Counted from the first letter of the stretch, positions 40,366 to 49,007 are shown. The stretch: 49,988 bases of DNA from an uncultured Eubacteriales bacterium (GCA_902785105.1 CACZXF010000046.1:1-49988); one strand, 5' to 3'. The notes: a model not told the origin generated them from the sequence alone. Numbers and translations: made by a program.

Positions 40366-40520
40366 TAAAAGACAGGGATTTGTCGGGGCGTTTCCTGCTT
40401 TCCTGTAGGGGCGGCGTTGCGCCGCCCGTCCGGTAAAACGTGCCGTCTCACAGGAGGGCGGGCGCCGAAACGGCGCCCCTACAGGGATAGTTTGTCTCCA
40501 TGACAACTTCCAATTTGTTA
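40366..40520. repeat. A-type intergenic repeat, reversed orientation
   Basis: The ends are AAAGACAGGGATTTGTCGGG and GACAACTTCCAATTTGT. The TGTAGGGGCGGCGTTGCGCC arm comes first, GGCGCCGAAACGGCGCC second. Confidence 0.86.
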
Positions 40521-40572
40521 TTTCCCCGCTCTACATACAGCATATTAAACCTATTGGATATATCGGATTTAT

Positions 40573-40602
40573 TTTAAAAAAAACTGCGGTCGCCCGCAGT
40601 TT
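40573..40602 (-). terminator. Terminator of the Rrf2 gene
   Basis: On the minus strand, AAACTGCGG / CCGCAGTTT with a GCGA loop is followed by a run of T. The stem overlaps the stop codon. Confidence 0.9.
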
Positions 40603-41035
40603 ATTGCTCAATATCGCGTCCGATGCCCACGCGGCCCTCGGACACGTCCTCCAATGTGACGCTGTTCAGAAAGTCCATGATGACCTTTTCCAGCTCCATC
40701 CACAGCGGCAGCGTCTTGCAGCCCTCCCGCCGGGGACATTCGTTCCTGGGCGATTCCAGGCAGCTCACCGGGGCCAGCGTGCCCTCCACCGCGCCCAGAA
40801 TCTCGGCCACGGTGTAGTTGCTCACCGGGCGCACCAGCATATAGCCGCCCTGATAGCCGCGCACGGCGCGCAGCATGCCGCACTGGCTCAGATGCAGCGC
40901 GATCTGCTCCAGATACTTCTTGGAAATCTCCTGCCGGACGGCGATGTCCTTGAGCGCGACGTAGCCATCCTTCTGATGCTCCGCGATGTCGAGCATCATT
41001 CTCAGGGCATACCGCCCCTTCGTAGAAATCTTCAT
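40601..41035 (-). CDS. Rrf2/IscR-family transcriptional regulator
   Basis: The 144-residue protein has a winged-helix N-terminus (STKGRYALRMMLDIAEHQ, ISKKYLEQIALHLSQCGMLRAVRGYQGGYML), followed by the Cys cluster C-x7-C-x5-C (in SCLESPRNECPRREGCKTL). The cluster probably binds an iron-sulfur centre, as in IscR or CymR-like relatives. Iron-sulfur genes are not adjacent, so targets are unknown. The start at 41035 follows GGGAGGGGG. It has its own promoter, with a direct repeat between the -35 and -10 that may mediate autoregulation. Confidence 0.88.
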   Translation of the reverse strand: MKISTKGRYALRMMLDIAEHQKDGYVALKDIAVRQEISKKYLEQIALHLSQCGMLRAVRGYQGGYMLVRPVSNYTVAEILGAVEGTLAPVSCLESPRNECPRREGCKTLPLWMELEKVIMDFLNSVTLEDVSEGRVGIGRDIEQ

Positions 41036-41054
41036 TTCCTCAACCCCCTCCCTT

Positions 41055-41083
41055 ATCATAACACAAATTGAACACAAATTCAA
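41055..41083 (-). promoter_or_regulatory. Promoter of the Rrf2 gene with direct-repeat spacer
   Basis: On the minus strand: TTGAAT, 17 bases, TATGAT. On the plus strand the region reads as two near-identical units, ACACAAATTGA and ACACAAATTCA, spanning the spacer and -35: a candidate operator. Confidence 0.65.
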
Positions 41084-41219
41084 GGGTGACAATTGTTTTT
41101 GGCCCTATGGTAGCAGGGTGACGCGCACAAGTCGTTTTTTATTCTGCTTTTTTCGTTCTCCATTTCCCCAATACTTTTCAAAAAATACGTTTTTCTCCGC
41201 CCTCAGCCCCTGGTTTTGC

Positions 41220-41248
41220 TTGCATAATCAACAAAAAGAAGGTATACT
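41220..41248 (+). promoter_or_regulatory. Sigma-A type promoter for asp23-fakA
   Basis: TTGCAT, 17 bases, TATACT, about 60 bases before the asp23 ATG. Confidence 0.68.
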
Positions 41249-41310
41249 GTTATATGGAAGACTTTATCTATTGCCCTTTGATTCCTTTTTGACGAAAAGG
41301 AGGTATTATA

Positions 41311-41661
41311 ATGGATTGCAAATTCAACACCGAACTGGGCGTCGTAACCGTCACTGACGACGTGATCGTGCGCGTGGCGGGCTACGCGACGCTGGATTGC
41401 TACGGCATTGTGGGCATGGCCTCCAAGCGTTCCACCGACGGCTTTGTGCAGATGATGGGCAAGGAGAACCTTGGCCGCGGCGTGAAGGTGCGCGCCTCCG
41501 GAGAAAAGGTTGATATTGATCTGTTCATTATCGTGGAATACGGCATTTCGATCAGCGCGGTAGCCGCCGCCATCATCGAAACCGTGAAGTACAAGGTCGA
41601 GCATTACACCGGCATACCGGTGGGGCGCGTGAACGTCTGCGTCGAGGACATTCGCGTCTGA
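41311..41661 (+). CDS. Asp23/Gls24 family protein
   Basis: The 116-residue protein follows the Asp23/DUF322 pattern: LGVVTVTDDVIVRVAGYATLDCYGIVGMAS, VDIDLFIIVEYGISISAVAA and VGRVNVCVEDIRV. Such proteins are small, cytoplasmic and often paired with FakA/YloV, as here (55 bases apart, same strand). The exact role is unclear; envelope or fatty-acid-linked functions have been proposed for relatives. AAAAGGAGG precedes the ATG by about 8 bases, and a good promoter is present. Confidence 0.92.
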   Translation: MDCKFNTELGVVTVTDDVIVRVAGYATLDCYGIVGMASKRSTDGFVQMMGKENLGRGVKVRASGEKVDIDLFIIVEYGISISAVAAAIIETVKYKVEHYTGIPVGRVNVCVEDIRV

Positions 41662-41716
41662 CAGCAAACCCCTGTCGCCCGTGTTGCCATCCGCGACAGG
41701 TCACATGGAGGTTGAA

Positions 41717-43372
41717 ATGGCTATTGCAAGAATTGATGGCATGCAGCTGAAGGAGATGTTCGCCTCCGGCGCGTCTCTCCTGGTGAACAACCGGGAGCAG
41801 GTGGATGCCCTGAATGTTTTCCCCGTGCCGGACGGCGACACGGGCACCAACATGTCGCAGACCATCACGTCCGCGATTAAAGAGATCAACGCCAAGCCCT
41901 ACACCAGCGCGGCGGACGTGGCCAACGCCGCCGCCCGCGGCGCGCTTCGAGGCGCCCGGGGCAACTCTGGCGTCATACTCAGCCAGATCCTGCGCGGTTT
42001 CGGCAAGGCAGCGGCGGGTCACGAGGAGATCGACTGCGAGCTGTTCGCCCAGATGCTTCGCCAGGGCGCGAACACCGCCTACAAGGCCGTCATGAAGCCC
42101 AAGGAGGGCACCATACTGACGGTCATCCGCGTCATCGCCGAGGAGGCCGAGGAAGCACGGGACAAGCGGGACGACATCGTGGACCTGTTCAAGCTGGTGC
42201 TGAACGTGGGCGACGCCATACTGAAGCGCACCCCGGAGATGCTGCCCGTGCTGAAGCAGGCTGGCGTGGTGGATTCCGGCGGCATGGGCCTGATGGTGGT
42301 CCTGCGCGGCATGTATGCCGCCCTCACCGGGGAGCCGGTGGACGCCATCGTCACCGAGTCCGCCGAGGGCAAGCCCGGCATGCCCGGCGAATTTGTGGAC
42401 GACCATGAGGCCATCGAGGAGATCAAATTCGGCTACTGCACCGAGTTCATCGTCTCCCATCCTCGTCCGGACATGAAGGAGAGCGAGGTCGCCCGCCTGC
42501 GCCGCCGCCTGGAGCGCATCGGCGATTGCGTGCTGGTCATCGCGGACATGAACGTGGTGAAGGTCCACGTCCACACCAATGAGCCGGGCAAGGCGCTGCA
42601 ATACGCGCTGGAGCTGGGCGAGCTGGACAGCATCAAGATTGACAACATGTTCGAGGAGCGCCGCGAACGCGACGCGAAGCTGGCGGAGGAAGCCGCCGCC
42701 AAGGCCGCCGAGCAGAAGGAATACGGCATCGTGGCCGTGGCCCTGGGCCAGGGACTTGTGGATATATTCAAGAACCTCAACGTGGATCAGGTGGTGGACG
42801 GCGGCCAGACCATGAACCCGTCCATACAGGACCTGGCTCAGGCTTGCGACGCCACCAACGCCCGAAACGTCATCATACTGCCCAACAACACCAACATCAT
42901 CCTCGCCGCCCAGCAGGCCACGGAGCTGACCGAGCGCAACGTCATCGTGCTGCCCACCAAGTCCGTGCCCATGGGCATCTCCGCCGCCCTGGCCTTCGAT
43001 CCCAACCTCAGCCCCGAGGAGAACGAAGCCGCCATGAAGGAGGCCGCCGAGCTGGTCCACACCGCCTCCATCACCTACGCCGTCCGCGATACCAACTACG
43101 ACGGCCAGGAGATCCACGAGCACGACATCATGGGCATGCTGGACAACAAGCTCAACGTGCTGGGACAGGACCTCGATCAGGTCTGTATGGACATCACCGA
43201 CCACATGGTGAACGAGGATTCCGGCCTCATCACCGTCTACTACGGCCAGGACATCGCCGAGCCCGACGCCCAGGCCCTCTGCGACCGCCTCGCCGAAACC
43301 TACCCCGATTGCGACGTGGAGCTCCAGAACGGCGGTCAGCCCCTCTATTATTACCTCATCGCCGTGGAATAA
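41717..43372 (+). CDS. fakA: Fatty acid kinase subunit A (DAK2 domain, YloV)
   Basis: The 551-residue protein has an N-terminal DAK2/DhaL-type nucleotide domain (FPVPDGDTGTNMSQT at about 34-48, RGARGNSGVILSQI, SGGMGLMVVLRG). A long middle and C-terminal region follows, with QVVDGGQTMNPS and LPNNTNIILAAQQ typical of YloV. FakA phosphorylates fatty acids bound to FakB proteins. The ORF opens earlier, but GGAGG lies just before ATG 41717, which gives the standard length. It probably forms an operon with asp23. A terminator shared with the convergent sua5 follows. Confidence 0.95.
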   Translation: MAIARIDGMQLKEMFASGASLLVNNREQVDALNVFPVPDGDTGTNMSQTITSAIKEINAKPYTSAADVANAAARGALRGARGNSGVILSQILRGFGKAAAGHEEIDCELFAQMLRQGANTAYKAVMKPKEGTILTVIRVIAEEAEEARDKRDDIVDLFKLVLNVGDAILKRTPEMLPVLKQAGVVDSGGMGLMVVLRGMYAALTGEPVDAIVTESAEGKPGMPGEFVDDHEAIEEIKFGYCTEFIVSHPRPDMKESEVARLRRRLERIGDCVLVIADMNVVKVHVHTNEPGKALQYALELGELDSIKIDNMFEERRERDAKLAEEAAAKAAEQKEYGIVAVALGQGLVDIFKNLNVDQVVDGGQTMNPSIQDLAQACDATNARNVIILPNNTNIILAAQQATELTERNVIVLPTKSVPMGISAALAFDPNLSPEENEAAMKEAAELVHTASITYAVRDTNYDGQEIHEHDIMGMLDNKLNVLGQDLDQVCMDITDHMVNEDSGLITVYYGQDIAEPDAQALCDRLAETYPDCDVELQNGGQPLYYYLIAVE

Positions 43373-43417
43373 AGGGAGCCGTTACCCGTTGCCAATCGAC
43401 AGCATAAACAGCAAAAG

Positions 43418-43443
43418 CCCCGGTTCCGAAAATGGAACCGGGG
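43418..43443. terminator. Bidirectional terminator between fakA and sua5
   Basis: A perfect 10-bp stem CCCCGGTTCC / GGAACCGGGG with a 6-base loop; TCTTGTT follows on plus, CTTTTGC on minus. Confidence 0.85.
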
Positions 43444-43448
43444 TCTTG

Positions 43449-44483
43449 TTATACCTCGATGATGTGAAACGCCGCCGCCCTGCCGAGCCGGTTCATCACC
43501 GCCAGCCCAACGCCGTCCGTGGGCACGGCCTCGGAGAACAGCACCTCCGCGCCGAGGGTGTCGGCATCCCGCAAAGCGTTGAACAATGCGTGGGCCATGC
43601 CCGCCGCGTCGCCGCCGAGGGACAATGCACGGCGGGAACCGTAGGCGGGAAGGTGGGGCTCCAGCGCCAGAATCAGGGGATTCTGTCCCTCGGCCACCGC
43701 CGCGTCGTACATCTCAATGATTCTTGCTTTGACTTCCGCCTGCTCGCCCTGCACGATGGTGAGCTGTCCCTTCGGCGCGTAATGGCGGTACTTCATGCCG
43801 GGGGAGCGGGGCTTTTCCCCTTCCTTTAGTGGACGCATGACGGCATCGTCCACCCGCACGCCGCCGCAGATTTCGGCGATGCGCTCCGGGGTCACGCCGC
43901 CGGGGCGGAGGATGCGGGGAAGGTCGCCGGTCATGTCGATGACCGTGGATTCCAGCCCCACCTCGCAGGGCCCGCCGTCCAGTATCAGCGGGATGCGCCC
44001 GTCCATGTCCTCCATGACGTGGGCGGCGGTGGTGGGGGAGGGCCGACCGGAACGGTTGGCGCTGGGCGCGGCGATGGGCCGCCGGGCCGCGTCGATGAGC
44101 GCCCGTGCCGCGGGGTGAGCGGGATAGCGTATGGCCACCGTGTCCAGCCCCGCCGTCACCGCCATGGGCACGGCGTCGGATTTCGGAAAGATCAGCGTCA
44201 TCGGCCCCGGCCAGCAGGCGTCCATCAGCCGCTTCGCCATATCCGACGGCTCCCCGTCGATCAGCGGCGCAAGCTGACGGATATCGCTGATGTGTACGAT
44301 CAGCGGGTTGTCACCCGGCCGTCCCTTCGCCTCGAATATCGAGCGCACCGCGCCATCGTCCAGCGCGTTGGCCCCCAGGCCGTACACCGTCTCCGTGGGG
44401 AACGCCACCAGAGCCCCCGCCCGTATCAATTCCCCCGCCCGCGCCAGCGTCTCCGGCGTGACGGGCAGCAATTCCGTCCGCAA
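43449..44483 (-). CDS. sua5: Threonylcarbamoyl-AMP synthase (Sua5/TsaC)
   Basis: The protein is about 344 residues, so it is the long Sua5 form: an N-terminal YrdC domain (GALVAFPTETVYGLGANA, FEAKGRPGDNPLIVHI, APSANRSGRPSPTTAAHV) plus a C-terminal Sua5 domain (SPGMKYRHYAPKGQL linker). It makes threonylcarbamoyl-AMP from threonine, bicarbonate and ATP for t6A, and works with TsaB, TsaD and TsaE. Two TTG codons can start it; 44483 is 9 bases from AAGGAG and is preferred over 44489. It is the last gene of the translation cluster and closely follows a GNAT gene. Confidence 0.93.
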   Translation of the reverse strand: MRTELLPVTPETLARAGELIRAGALVAFPTETVYGLGANALDDGAVRSIFEAKGRPGDNPLIVHISDIRQLAPLIDGEPSDMAKRLMDACWPGPMTLIFPKSDAVPMAVTAGLDTVAIRYPAHPAARALIDAARRPIAAPSANRSGRPSPTTAAHVMEDMDGRIPLILDGGPCEVGLESTVIDMTGDLPRILRPGGVTPERIAEICGGVRVDDAVMRPLKEGEKPRSPGMKYRHYAPKGQLTIVQGEQAEVKARIIEMYDAAVAEGQNPLILALEPHLPAYGSRRALSLGGDAAGMAHALFNALRDADTLGAEVLFSEAVPTDGVGLAVMNRLGRAAAFHIIEV

Positions 44484-44496
44484 ATGCAAGAACTCC

Positions 44497-44967
44497 TTAC
44501 AGTATTTTCTCCATGCTCACCCGGTAAGGCGTGAGCCCCATCTTCTCATAAAACCGCATCGCGCCGGGATTGCAGGTCCAGACGTTCAGGGTGACGTTGT
44601 AGCAGCCGAGCTTCTTGGCGTATTGCAGGATGTGTTCATAGAGGGCCTGGCCTACATGCTGTCCGCGTGAATTTTCGTCCACACAGATGTCGTCGATGTA
44701 GAGGGTCTCCCGCTCCGTCATCAATTGGCCGCCGTAGCGCTCCTTTACGCAGAAGCCGTGGCCCAGCACCGCGCCGCCCTCATCCACGCAGACGAATACG
44801 GGGGTGTCGTCGTTCTGCAAGATCTGTTCCAGCTCCGCCTCGGTGTACTTGGTGGTCGGTCCCTTGAACAGGTCGGGCCGGCCGTTGTGGTGCACCATGT
44901 TCACCTGCACCAGCAGATTCATGATGGCGGGAATGTCGCGCCCCTCGGCGCGTCTGACGGTGGGCAT
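44497..44967 (-). CDS. GNAT-family N-acetyltransferase
   Basis: The 156-residue GNAT-fold protein has RRAEGRDIPAIMNLL at the N-terminus, LYIDDICVDENSRGQHVGQALYEHIL holding the acetyl-CoA loop (RGQHVG), and the C-terminal NPGAMRFYEKMGL. The substrate is unknown. AAGGAG precedes its ATG, and the AAGGAG of sua5 overlaps its own stop codon, so the two are coupled. It lies between prfA and sua5, within a run of translation-related genes. Confidence 0.85.
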   Translation of the reverse strand: MPTVRRAEGRDIPAIMNLLVQVNMVHHNGRPDLFKGPTTKYTEAELEQILQNDDTPVFVCVDEGGAVLGHGFCVKERYGGQLMTERETLYIDDICVDENSRGQHVGQALYEHILQYAKKLGCYNVTLNVWTCNPGAMRFYEKMGLTPYRVSMEKIL

Positions 44968-44997
44968 AGTGTATCGCTCCTTGTCACGGGTAGGGGG

Positions 44998-45149
44998 TTA
45001 AACAGGGAATTATCGGGGAGTTACCCGTTCTCCTGTAGGGGCGGCGTTGCGCCGCCCGCCCGATAGAACGCGACGTCTCGCAAGAGGCGGGCGCCGAAAC
45101 GGCGCCCCTACAGGGTTGGTCTGACGCCCCGATAAACTTCAATTTACCG
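44998..45149. repeat. A-type intergenic repeat, reversed orientation
   Basis: The left end is TTAAACAGGGAATTATCGGG; then the TGTAGGGGCGGCGTTGCGCC arm and the GGCGCCGAAACGGCGCC arm; the right end is CCCCGATAAACTTCAATTTA. It separates prfA from the GNAT gene. Confidence 0.86.
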
Positions 45150-45162
45150 AACCAACTGAAAA

Positions 45163-46254
45163 CTATTGTTCCTTCAGCAGCGCCGTCTGTTCGGCCAGGG
45201 TGAGGGCGTCGATGATCTCGTCCAGATGGCCCTCCATGATCTCGTCGATCTTGTAGAGGGTCAGGCCGATGCGGTGGTCGGTGACGCGGCCCTGGGGGAA
45301 GTTGTAGGTGCGTATGCGCTCGGAGCGGTCGCCGGTGCCCACCTGGGTGCGGCGGCGGTCGGCGTACTCGCCCTCCTGCTGGGAGCGCTGGAGATCGTAG
45401 AGGCGGGATTTGAGCACCTGCATGGCCTTTTCCCGGTTCTGGATCTGGCTGCGCTGGTCCTGGGAGGTGACCACCAGGCCGGTGGGGATGTGGGTGATGC
45501 GCACGGCGGAGTCGGTGCGGTTGACGTGCTGGCCGCCCGCGCCGGAAGCCCGGTAGGTGTCGATGCGCAGGTCGTTCGGGTTGATGTCCACCTCCACGTC
45601 CTCCGCCTCGGGCAGCACGGCCACGGTGGCGGTGGAGGTGTGGATGCGGCCGGAGGATTCCGTCACCGGCACGCGCTGGACGCGATGGACCCCGGATTCG
45701 TATTTCAGCTTCTGGAACACGTTCTTTCCGGAGATCAGCACCACGCTCTCCTTCACGCCGCCCAGCTCGGTGGAGCCGTCCTCGATGAGCTCGGTCCTCC
45801 AGCCCTGGCTGTCGGCGTAGTGGCTGTACATGCGCAGTAGCTGGGCCGCGAACAGCCCCGCCTCGTCGCCGCCGGCCCCGGCGCGGACCTCTAAGACCGC
45901 GTTGCGGTGATCGTCCGGGTCCTTGGGCAGCAGGGCGATGCGGGCCGCCTGGGTCTGTCTTTCCAGCTCGGCCTCCAGCTCCGGCAGCTCCTCCCTCGCC
46001 AGCTCCGCCATGTCCGGGTCCTCCAGCATTTCGCGGGTGCCCTCGATGTCGTTCAACAGCTTGCGGTAGGCCACGGCGATGTCGTTCAGCTCCGACAGCT
46101 CGCTGTGCTCCCGCATCAGCTTCTGAAACAGCGCCGTGTCCGCGATGACCTCCGGCAGCGTGATCCGTATGGAAAGCTCCTCAAAGCGCCCCTCCACCGC
46201 CTCCAATTGGCGGGCTATGCGCTCCTGTTCGTTGAAAGTGGGATTGGACTGCAT
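45163..46254 (-). CDS. prfA: Peptide chain release factor 1
   Basis: The 363-residue protein is RF1. It has the conserved [24 protein letters not shown], codon-recognition loop with PVT (the RF1 PxT motif) in [17 protein letters not shown], and the catalytic GGQ in [20 protein letters not shown]1 reads UAA and UAG stops. AAGGAG lies 7 bases before the ATG. It is downstream of prmC, which methylates the GGQ glutamine; a B-type repeat lies between them. Confidence 0.97.
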   Translation of the reverse strand: MQSNPTFNEQERIARQLEAVEGRFEELSIRITLPEVIADTALFQKLMREHSELSELNDIAVAYRKLLNDIEGTREMLEDPDMAELAREELPELEAELERQTQAARIALLPKDPDDHRNAVLEVRAGAGGDEAGLFAAQLLRMYSHYADSQGWRTELIEDGSTELGGVKESVVLISGKNVFQKLKYESGVHRVQRVPVTESSGRIHTSTATVAVLPEAEDVEVDINPNDLRIDTYRASGAGGQHVNRTDSAVRITHIPTGLVVTSQDQRSQIQNREKAMQVLKSRLYDLQRSQQEGEYADRRRTQVGTGDRSERIRTYNFPQGRVTDHRIGLTLYKIDEIMEGHLDEIIDALTLAEQTALLKEQ

Positions 46255-46287
46255 TTGATCGCTCCTTCTTGACGGGTTATGCTGCGG

Positions 46288-46474
46288 GACAAATTGGAAG
46301 TTGTAGGGGTGAGCGGGTAAGCCACCTCATCCGCCCCTTCGGGGCACCTTCCCCTCAAGGAGAAGGCTTTTGGGCACCGTCGTTCTCACCCCTTGCCTTC
46401 CCCTTGAGGGGAAGGTGCCCGTGAGGGCGGATGAGGTGGATTCGAATGACATCTCGACAAATCCCTGTTCATCA
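46288..46474. repeat. B-type intergenic repeat, full
   Basis: The ends are GACAAATTGGAAGTTGTAGG and TCGACAAATCCCTGTTCATC. The left arm is the GCCCCTTCGGGGC variant, the right arm the GCCCGTGAGGGC variant. It separates prmC from prfA. Confidence 0.86.
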
Positions 46475-46483
46475 ACTTACCCC

Positions 46484-47326
46484 TTATTCCTTCGCCTTCG
46501 CCCAGACCACGCGCTCGATGCCGTTGAGGTCCTTGACGATGCCGGTTTCGGCGCAGTTGATGTTGATTTTGAGCAGGGCCTGCACAGCCTCGGCCTCGCC
46601 GATGCCGACCTCGAGGTACACCGCCCCGCCGGGGTTCAGGTGGCGCGGGGCCTCCTGGGCGATGCGGCGGTAGACGTCCAGGCCGTCCCGACCGCCGTCC
46701 AGCGCCAGCATGGGTTCGTGCTGGACTTCACGCTGCAAGTCGGCCAGGTCGGGATGCGGGATGTAGGGCGGGTTGGAGACGATCAGGTCGAAGCGCTGCC
46801 TTCCCACGGCACGGAACAGGTCGCCGTGGCGGATGTCCACGTCGAGGCCCAGCTTCGCGGCGTTGAGGCGGGCGACCTCCAATGCCTCCCGGCTCACGTC
46901 CGTCAGCGTCATGTTTGCCAGCGGGGCCAGGCTCTTGAGGCTCAGGCCGACGCAGCCGGAGCCGGTACAAAGGTCCAGCGCCTCCGCCTCGCCTATCCGG
47001 GACAGGGCGATCAGCGCATGCTCCACCAGCGTCTCCGTGTCCTGCCGTGGGATCAGCACCCGCTTGTCCACGTGGAACTTGAGGCCCATGAAGTCCGCCT
47101 CTTCCAGGATATATTGCACCGGTTCCCCGGCGGCGCGGCGGGCCAGCATGGCGTTCAGCCGGTCCAGTTGGACGGGCGTCACTTCGCGGTCGCCCTCGAA
47201 TTTCAGGTCGAACTGGGTCATGCCCAGCACGTCCTCCGCCATCCACCGGGCGTCGATTTCCGGGTCGGGACAGCCGGTCTCCACAAGGACCGCCTTTGCG
47301 TGCCGGAGCCAGTCAGTAATGTGCAT
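46484..47326 (-). CDS. prmC: Release-factor glutamine methyltransferase
   Basis: The 280-residue protein is PrmC/HemK: an N-terminal helical domain (WMAEDVLGMTQFDL), VLIPRQDTETLVEHAL, SAM motif ALDLCTGSGCVGLSL and the catalytic NPPY in DLIVSNPPYIPH. It methylates the GGQ glutamine of release factors. The ATG at 47326 gives the normal N-terminus; the upstream extension comes from an AT-rich repeat. Its ribosome site is weak (GTGAGTTG), unusual for this window. Confidence 0.95.
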   Translation of the reverse strand: MHITDWLRHAKAVLVETGCPDPEIDARWMAEDVLGMTQFDLKFEGDREVTPVQLDRLNAMLARRAAGEPVQYILEEADFMGLKFHVDKRVLIPRQDTETLVEHALIALSRIGEAEALDLCTGSGCVGLSLKSLAPLANMTLTDVSREALEVARLNAAKLGLDVDIRHGDLFRAVGRQRFDLIVSNPPYIPHPDLADLQREVQHEPMLALDGGRDGLDVYRRIAQEAPRHLNPGGAVYLEVGIGEAEAVQALLKININCAETGIVKDLNGIERVVWAKAKE

Positions 47327-47350
47327 GGTATAACAACTCACAATCAAAAG

Positions 47351-47498
47351 AATTGAAAATTGATAATTGAAAATTGACAATTGACAATTGTCTCGGCTTT
47401 GAAGGGTCAAAGTTCCTCTTCACATCCCAAGGACAGTGTTTTGCGGTCTGCTTTGCCGTTCCTTTAATTTTCAATTTTCAATTCTAAATTTTCAATTT
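47351..47498. repeat. AT-rich inverted repeat element
   Basis: The left part is AATTGAAAATTGATAATTGA and the right part is AATTTTCAATTTTCAATTCT, around a centre of about 80 bases that is not symmetrical. The right end provides the stop codon of the DUF1385 gene. A related AATTGAAAATTG run recurs at about 49880. Confidence 0.7.
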
Positions 47499-48417
47499 AT
47501 AAATCGTTTTCCCTCGCTGCGTTGAAGGCGCAGAGGGCGACCTCCACCATCTGGTCGTTGGGCTCCCGGACGAACAGGCGCTCCAGGCCGCGATAGGGGG
47601 CCAGCAGGGCGCTCAGCGGGTGGGTGAGCTTGAGGCGCTCCAGGGCCTGTATGGGCTCGTTGACGATGCCCGCCACGGCGAACACCGTCAGCACCCGCAC
47701 CAGCAGCTGCACCGGCAGGGTGAACGTGCGAATGCAGGCGAAGGCGATGAGGGACAGGGCCAGCACCACCATCAGGAAGGCGGTGTCGGAGCGGTGGTAG
47801 ATGGGCTCGGCGTCCACAGCCTCGTCCAGCGTGGGCTCGCGGCGGCGGTCCTCATAGGCGTTGAGCACCTTGTTGATGGCTCCGCGATACATGCACAGCC
47901 GCTTCACGATCCGCAGCCGACCGCACAGGAACAGCGCCAGCCACGTGCCGAGGATGCGAACGGCGCACATCACGCCGTTGGTCCACTGCCGGGTGAGGCT
48001 GAGTCCGGGCAGCAAAAACCGCTCCACAGCCAGGGGCAGGCCCCAGATGAGGCCCAGCAGCAGTATGGGTATGGCCAGACCGCTTATAAAGCCCACGAGG
48101 CTCTCCGGATGGAACTGGAACATGTCCGCCGTGCCCCGCTCCAGCCGGTTGCCCTTGCTGACGCGCTGGGGATAGAGCTCGGCGGATTCCGAGATGCCGT
48201 CCACCAGACCAAAGGTTGAGAGCACCAGCCGCTGCATACCCCTGACGAAGGGCGTGCGGCTCATGGCCTGCCGGAGGGGACGGCGCTCCCGGCGGATGCG
48301 CAGGGCGATGTCCTTTTCCTCCCGGCGCACCGCGAAGGCCGTGGCGCTGCCCACGGTGAACCGCGCCCCCTCCGCCACCGGCGCGCAGTGGATCGGCGTT
48401 TTGAGATGCTTGGACAT
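47497..48417 (-). CDS. DUF1385 family membrane protein, motif-degenerate
   Basis: The 306-residue protein starts with a DUF1385-like GSATAFAVRREEKDIALRIR and PFVRGMQRLV, then a hydrophobic region with five or so membrane helices, consistent with the family. The conserved family motifs are altered: the usual YHGAEHK reads YRGAINKVLNAYE, and the usual HPRCGTSF reads YHRSDTAF, so the invariant His and Cys residues are gone. The family is usually next to rpmE, prmC and prfA, as here, which supports the assignment. Function is unknown. AGGGGGAAA precedes the ATG. The stop lies in an AT-rich repeat. Confidence 0.82.
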   Translation of the reverse strand: MSKHLKTPIHCAPVAEGARFTVGSATAFAVRREEKDIALRIRRERRPLRQAMSRTPFVRGMQRLVLSTFGLVDGISESAELYPQRVSKGNRLERGTADMFQFHPESLVGFISGLAIPILLLGLIWGLPLAVERFLLPGLSLTRQWTNGVMCAVRILGTWLALFLCGRLRIVKRLCMYRGAINKVLNAYEDRRREPTLDEAVDAEPIYHRSDTAFLMVVLALSLIAFACIRTFTLPVQLLVRVLTVFAVAGIVNEPIQALERLKLTHPLSALLAPYRGLERLFVREPNDQMVEVALCAFNAARENDL

Positions 48418-48455
48418 GGGATTTCCCCCTGTTGATTGGAAATCAATATAATAAA

Positions 48456-48484
48456 ACAGCCCGGCGCGCTTAACGCGGGGCTGT
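48456..48484 (-). terminator. Second terminator after rpmE
   Basis: On the minus strand, ACAGCCC(C)GCG pairs with CGC-CGGGCTGT, then TTTTATTATATT. Strong. Confidence 0.8.
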
Positions 48485-48510
48485 GCGTGGCGCAGATGGA
48501 ATGAACGTCA

Positions 48511-48545
48511 AAAGCATCGACGAAGGCAGCCTTCGCCGATGCTTT
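48511..48545 (-). terminator. First terminator after rpmE
   Basis: A long near-perfect stem (AAAGCATCG, one mismatch, CGAAGG and complement) with a 3-base loop; minus-strand tail CTTTTGACG. It starts 7 bases past the stop. Confidence 0.78.
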
Positions 48546-48551
48546 ATCAGA

Positions 48552-48749
48552 CTACATGCCGTAGCGCTTCTTGAAGCGATCCACACGTCCGCCGGTATCA
48601 ACCAGCTTCTGCTTGCCGGTGTAGAAAGGATGGCACTTGGAGCAGATATCAACGCGCATCTCCTTCTTCACGGAACCGGTCTCGAAGGTCTCGCCGCAGA
48701 CGCAGCGCACGACCGCCTTGCCGTACTTCGGATGGATGTTTTCCTTCAT
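48552..48749 (-). CDS. rpmE: 50S ribosomal protein L31, zinc-binding type
   Basis: The 65-residue protein is L31 of the zinc (C+) form: [20 protein letters not shown], with Cys at CVC and [13 protein letters not shown], then [14 protein letters not shown]. It binds the central protuberance of the 50S subunit. GAGGTG lies 7 bases before ATG 48749; a GTG three codons earlier overlaps the ribosome site and is rejected. It has its own sigma-A promoter and two terminators, so it is an independent unit. Confidence 0.97.
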   Translation of the reverse strand: MKENIHPKYGKAVVRCVCGETFETGSVKKEMRVDICSKCHPFYTGKQKLVDTGGRVDRFKKRYGM

Positions 48750-48820
48750 GGTTTTCACCTCGCAAAATTGGACTGTCGAATCTCAGGCGTACCCGGCATC
48801 CAACGAATCAGACAGCTACG

Positions 48821-48849
48821 ATTATACCATATGCCGCGGCCGGCGGCAA
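48821..48849 (-). promoter_or_regulatory. Sigma-A type promoter of rpmE
   Basis: On the minus strand: TTGCCG, 17 bases, TATAAT, about 72 bases before the ATG. Confidence 0.72.
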
Positions 48850-48891
48850 TGGGTTGGCTGAATTTTTACAATTATCACTTTGGGAGTTCAC

Positions 48892-48982
48892 GGTAAATTG
48901 GAATTTGTCGGGGAGACGAAACAACCCTGTAGGGGCGCCGTTTCGGCGCCCGTCACCCTGCGAAACTGCATGTTCTATCGGA
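48892..48982. repeat. A-type intergenic repeat, left half only
   Basis: The left end is GTAAATTGGAATTTGTCGGG, then the TGTAGGGGCGCCGTTTCGGC arm. The inverted second arm and right end are absent; the sequence becomes unique after about 48982. Confidence 0.8.
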
Positions 48983-49007
48983 TACTGGAATCCCCGAAAT
49001 GTCCGCC

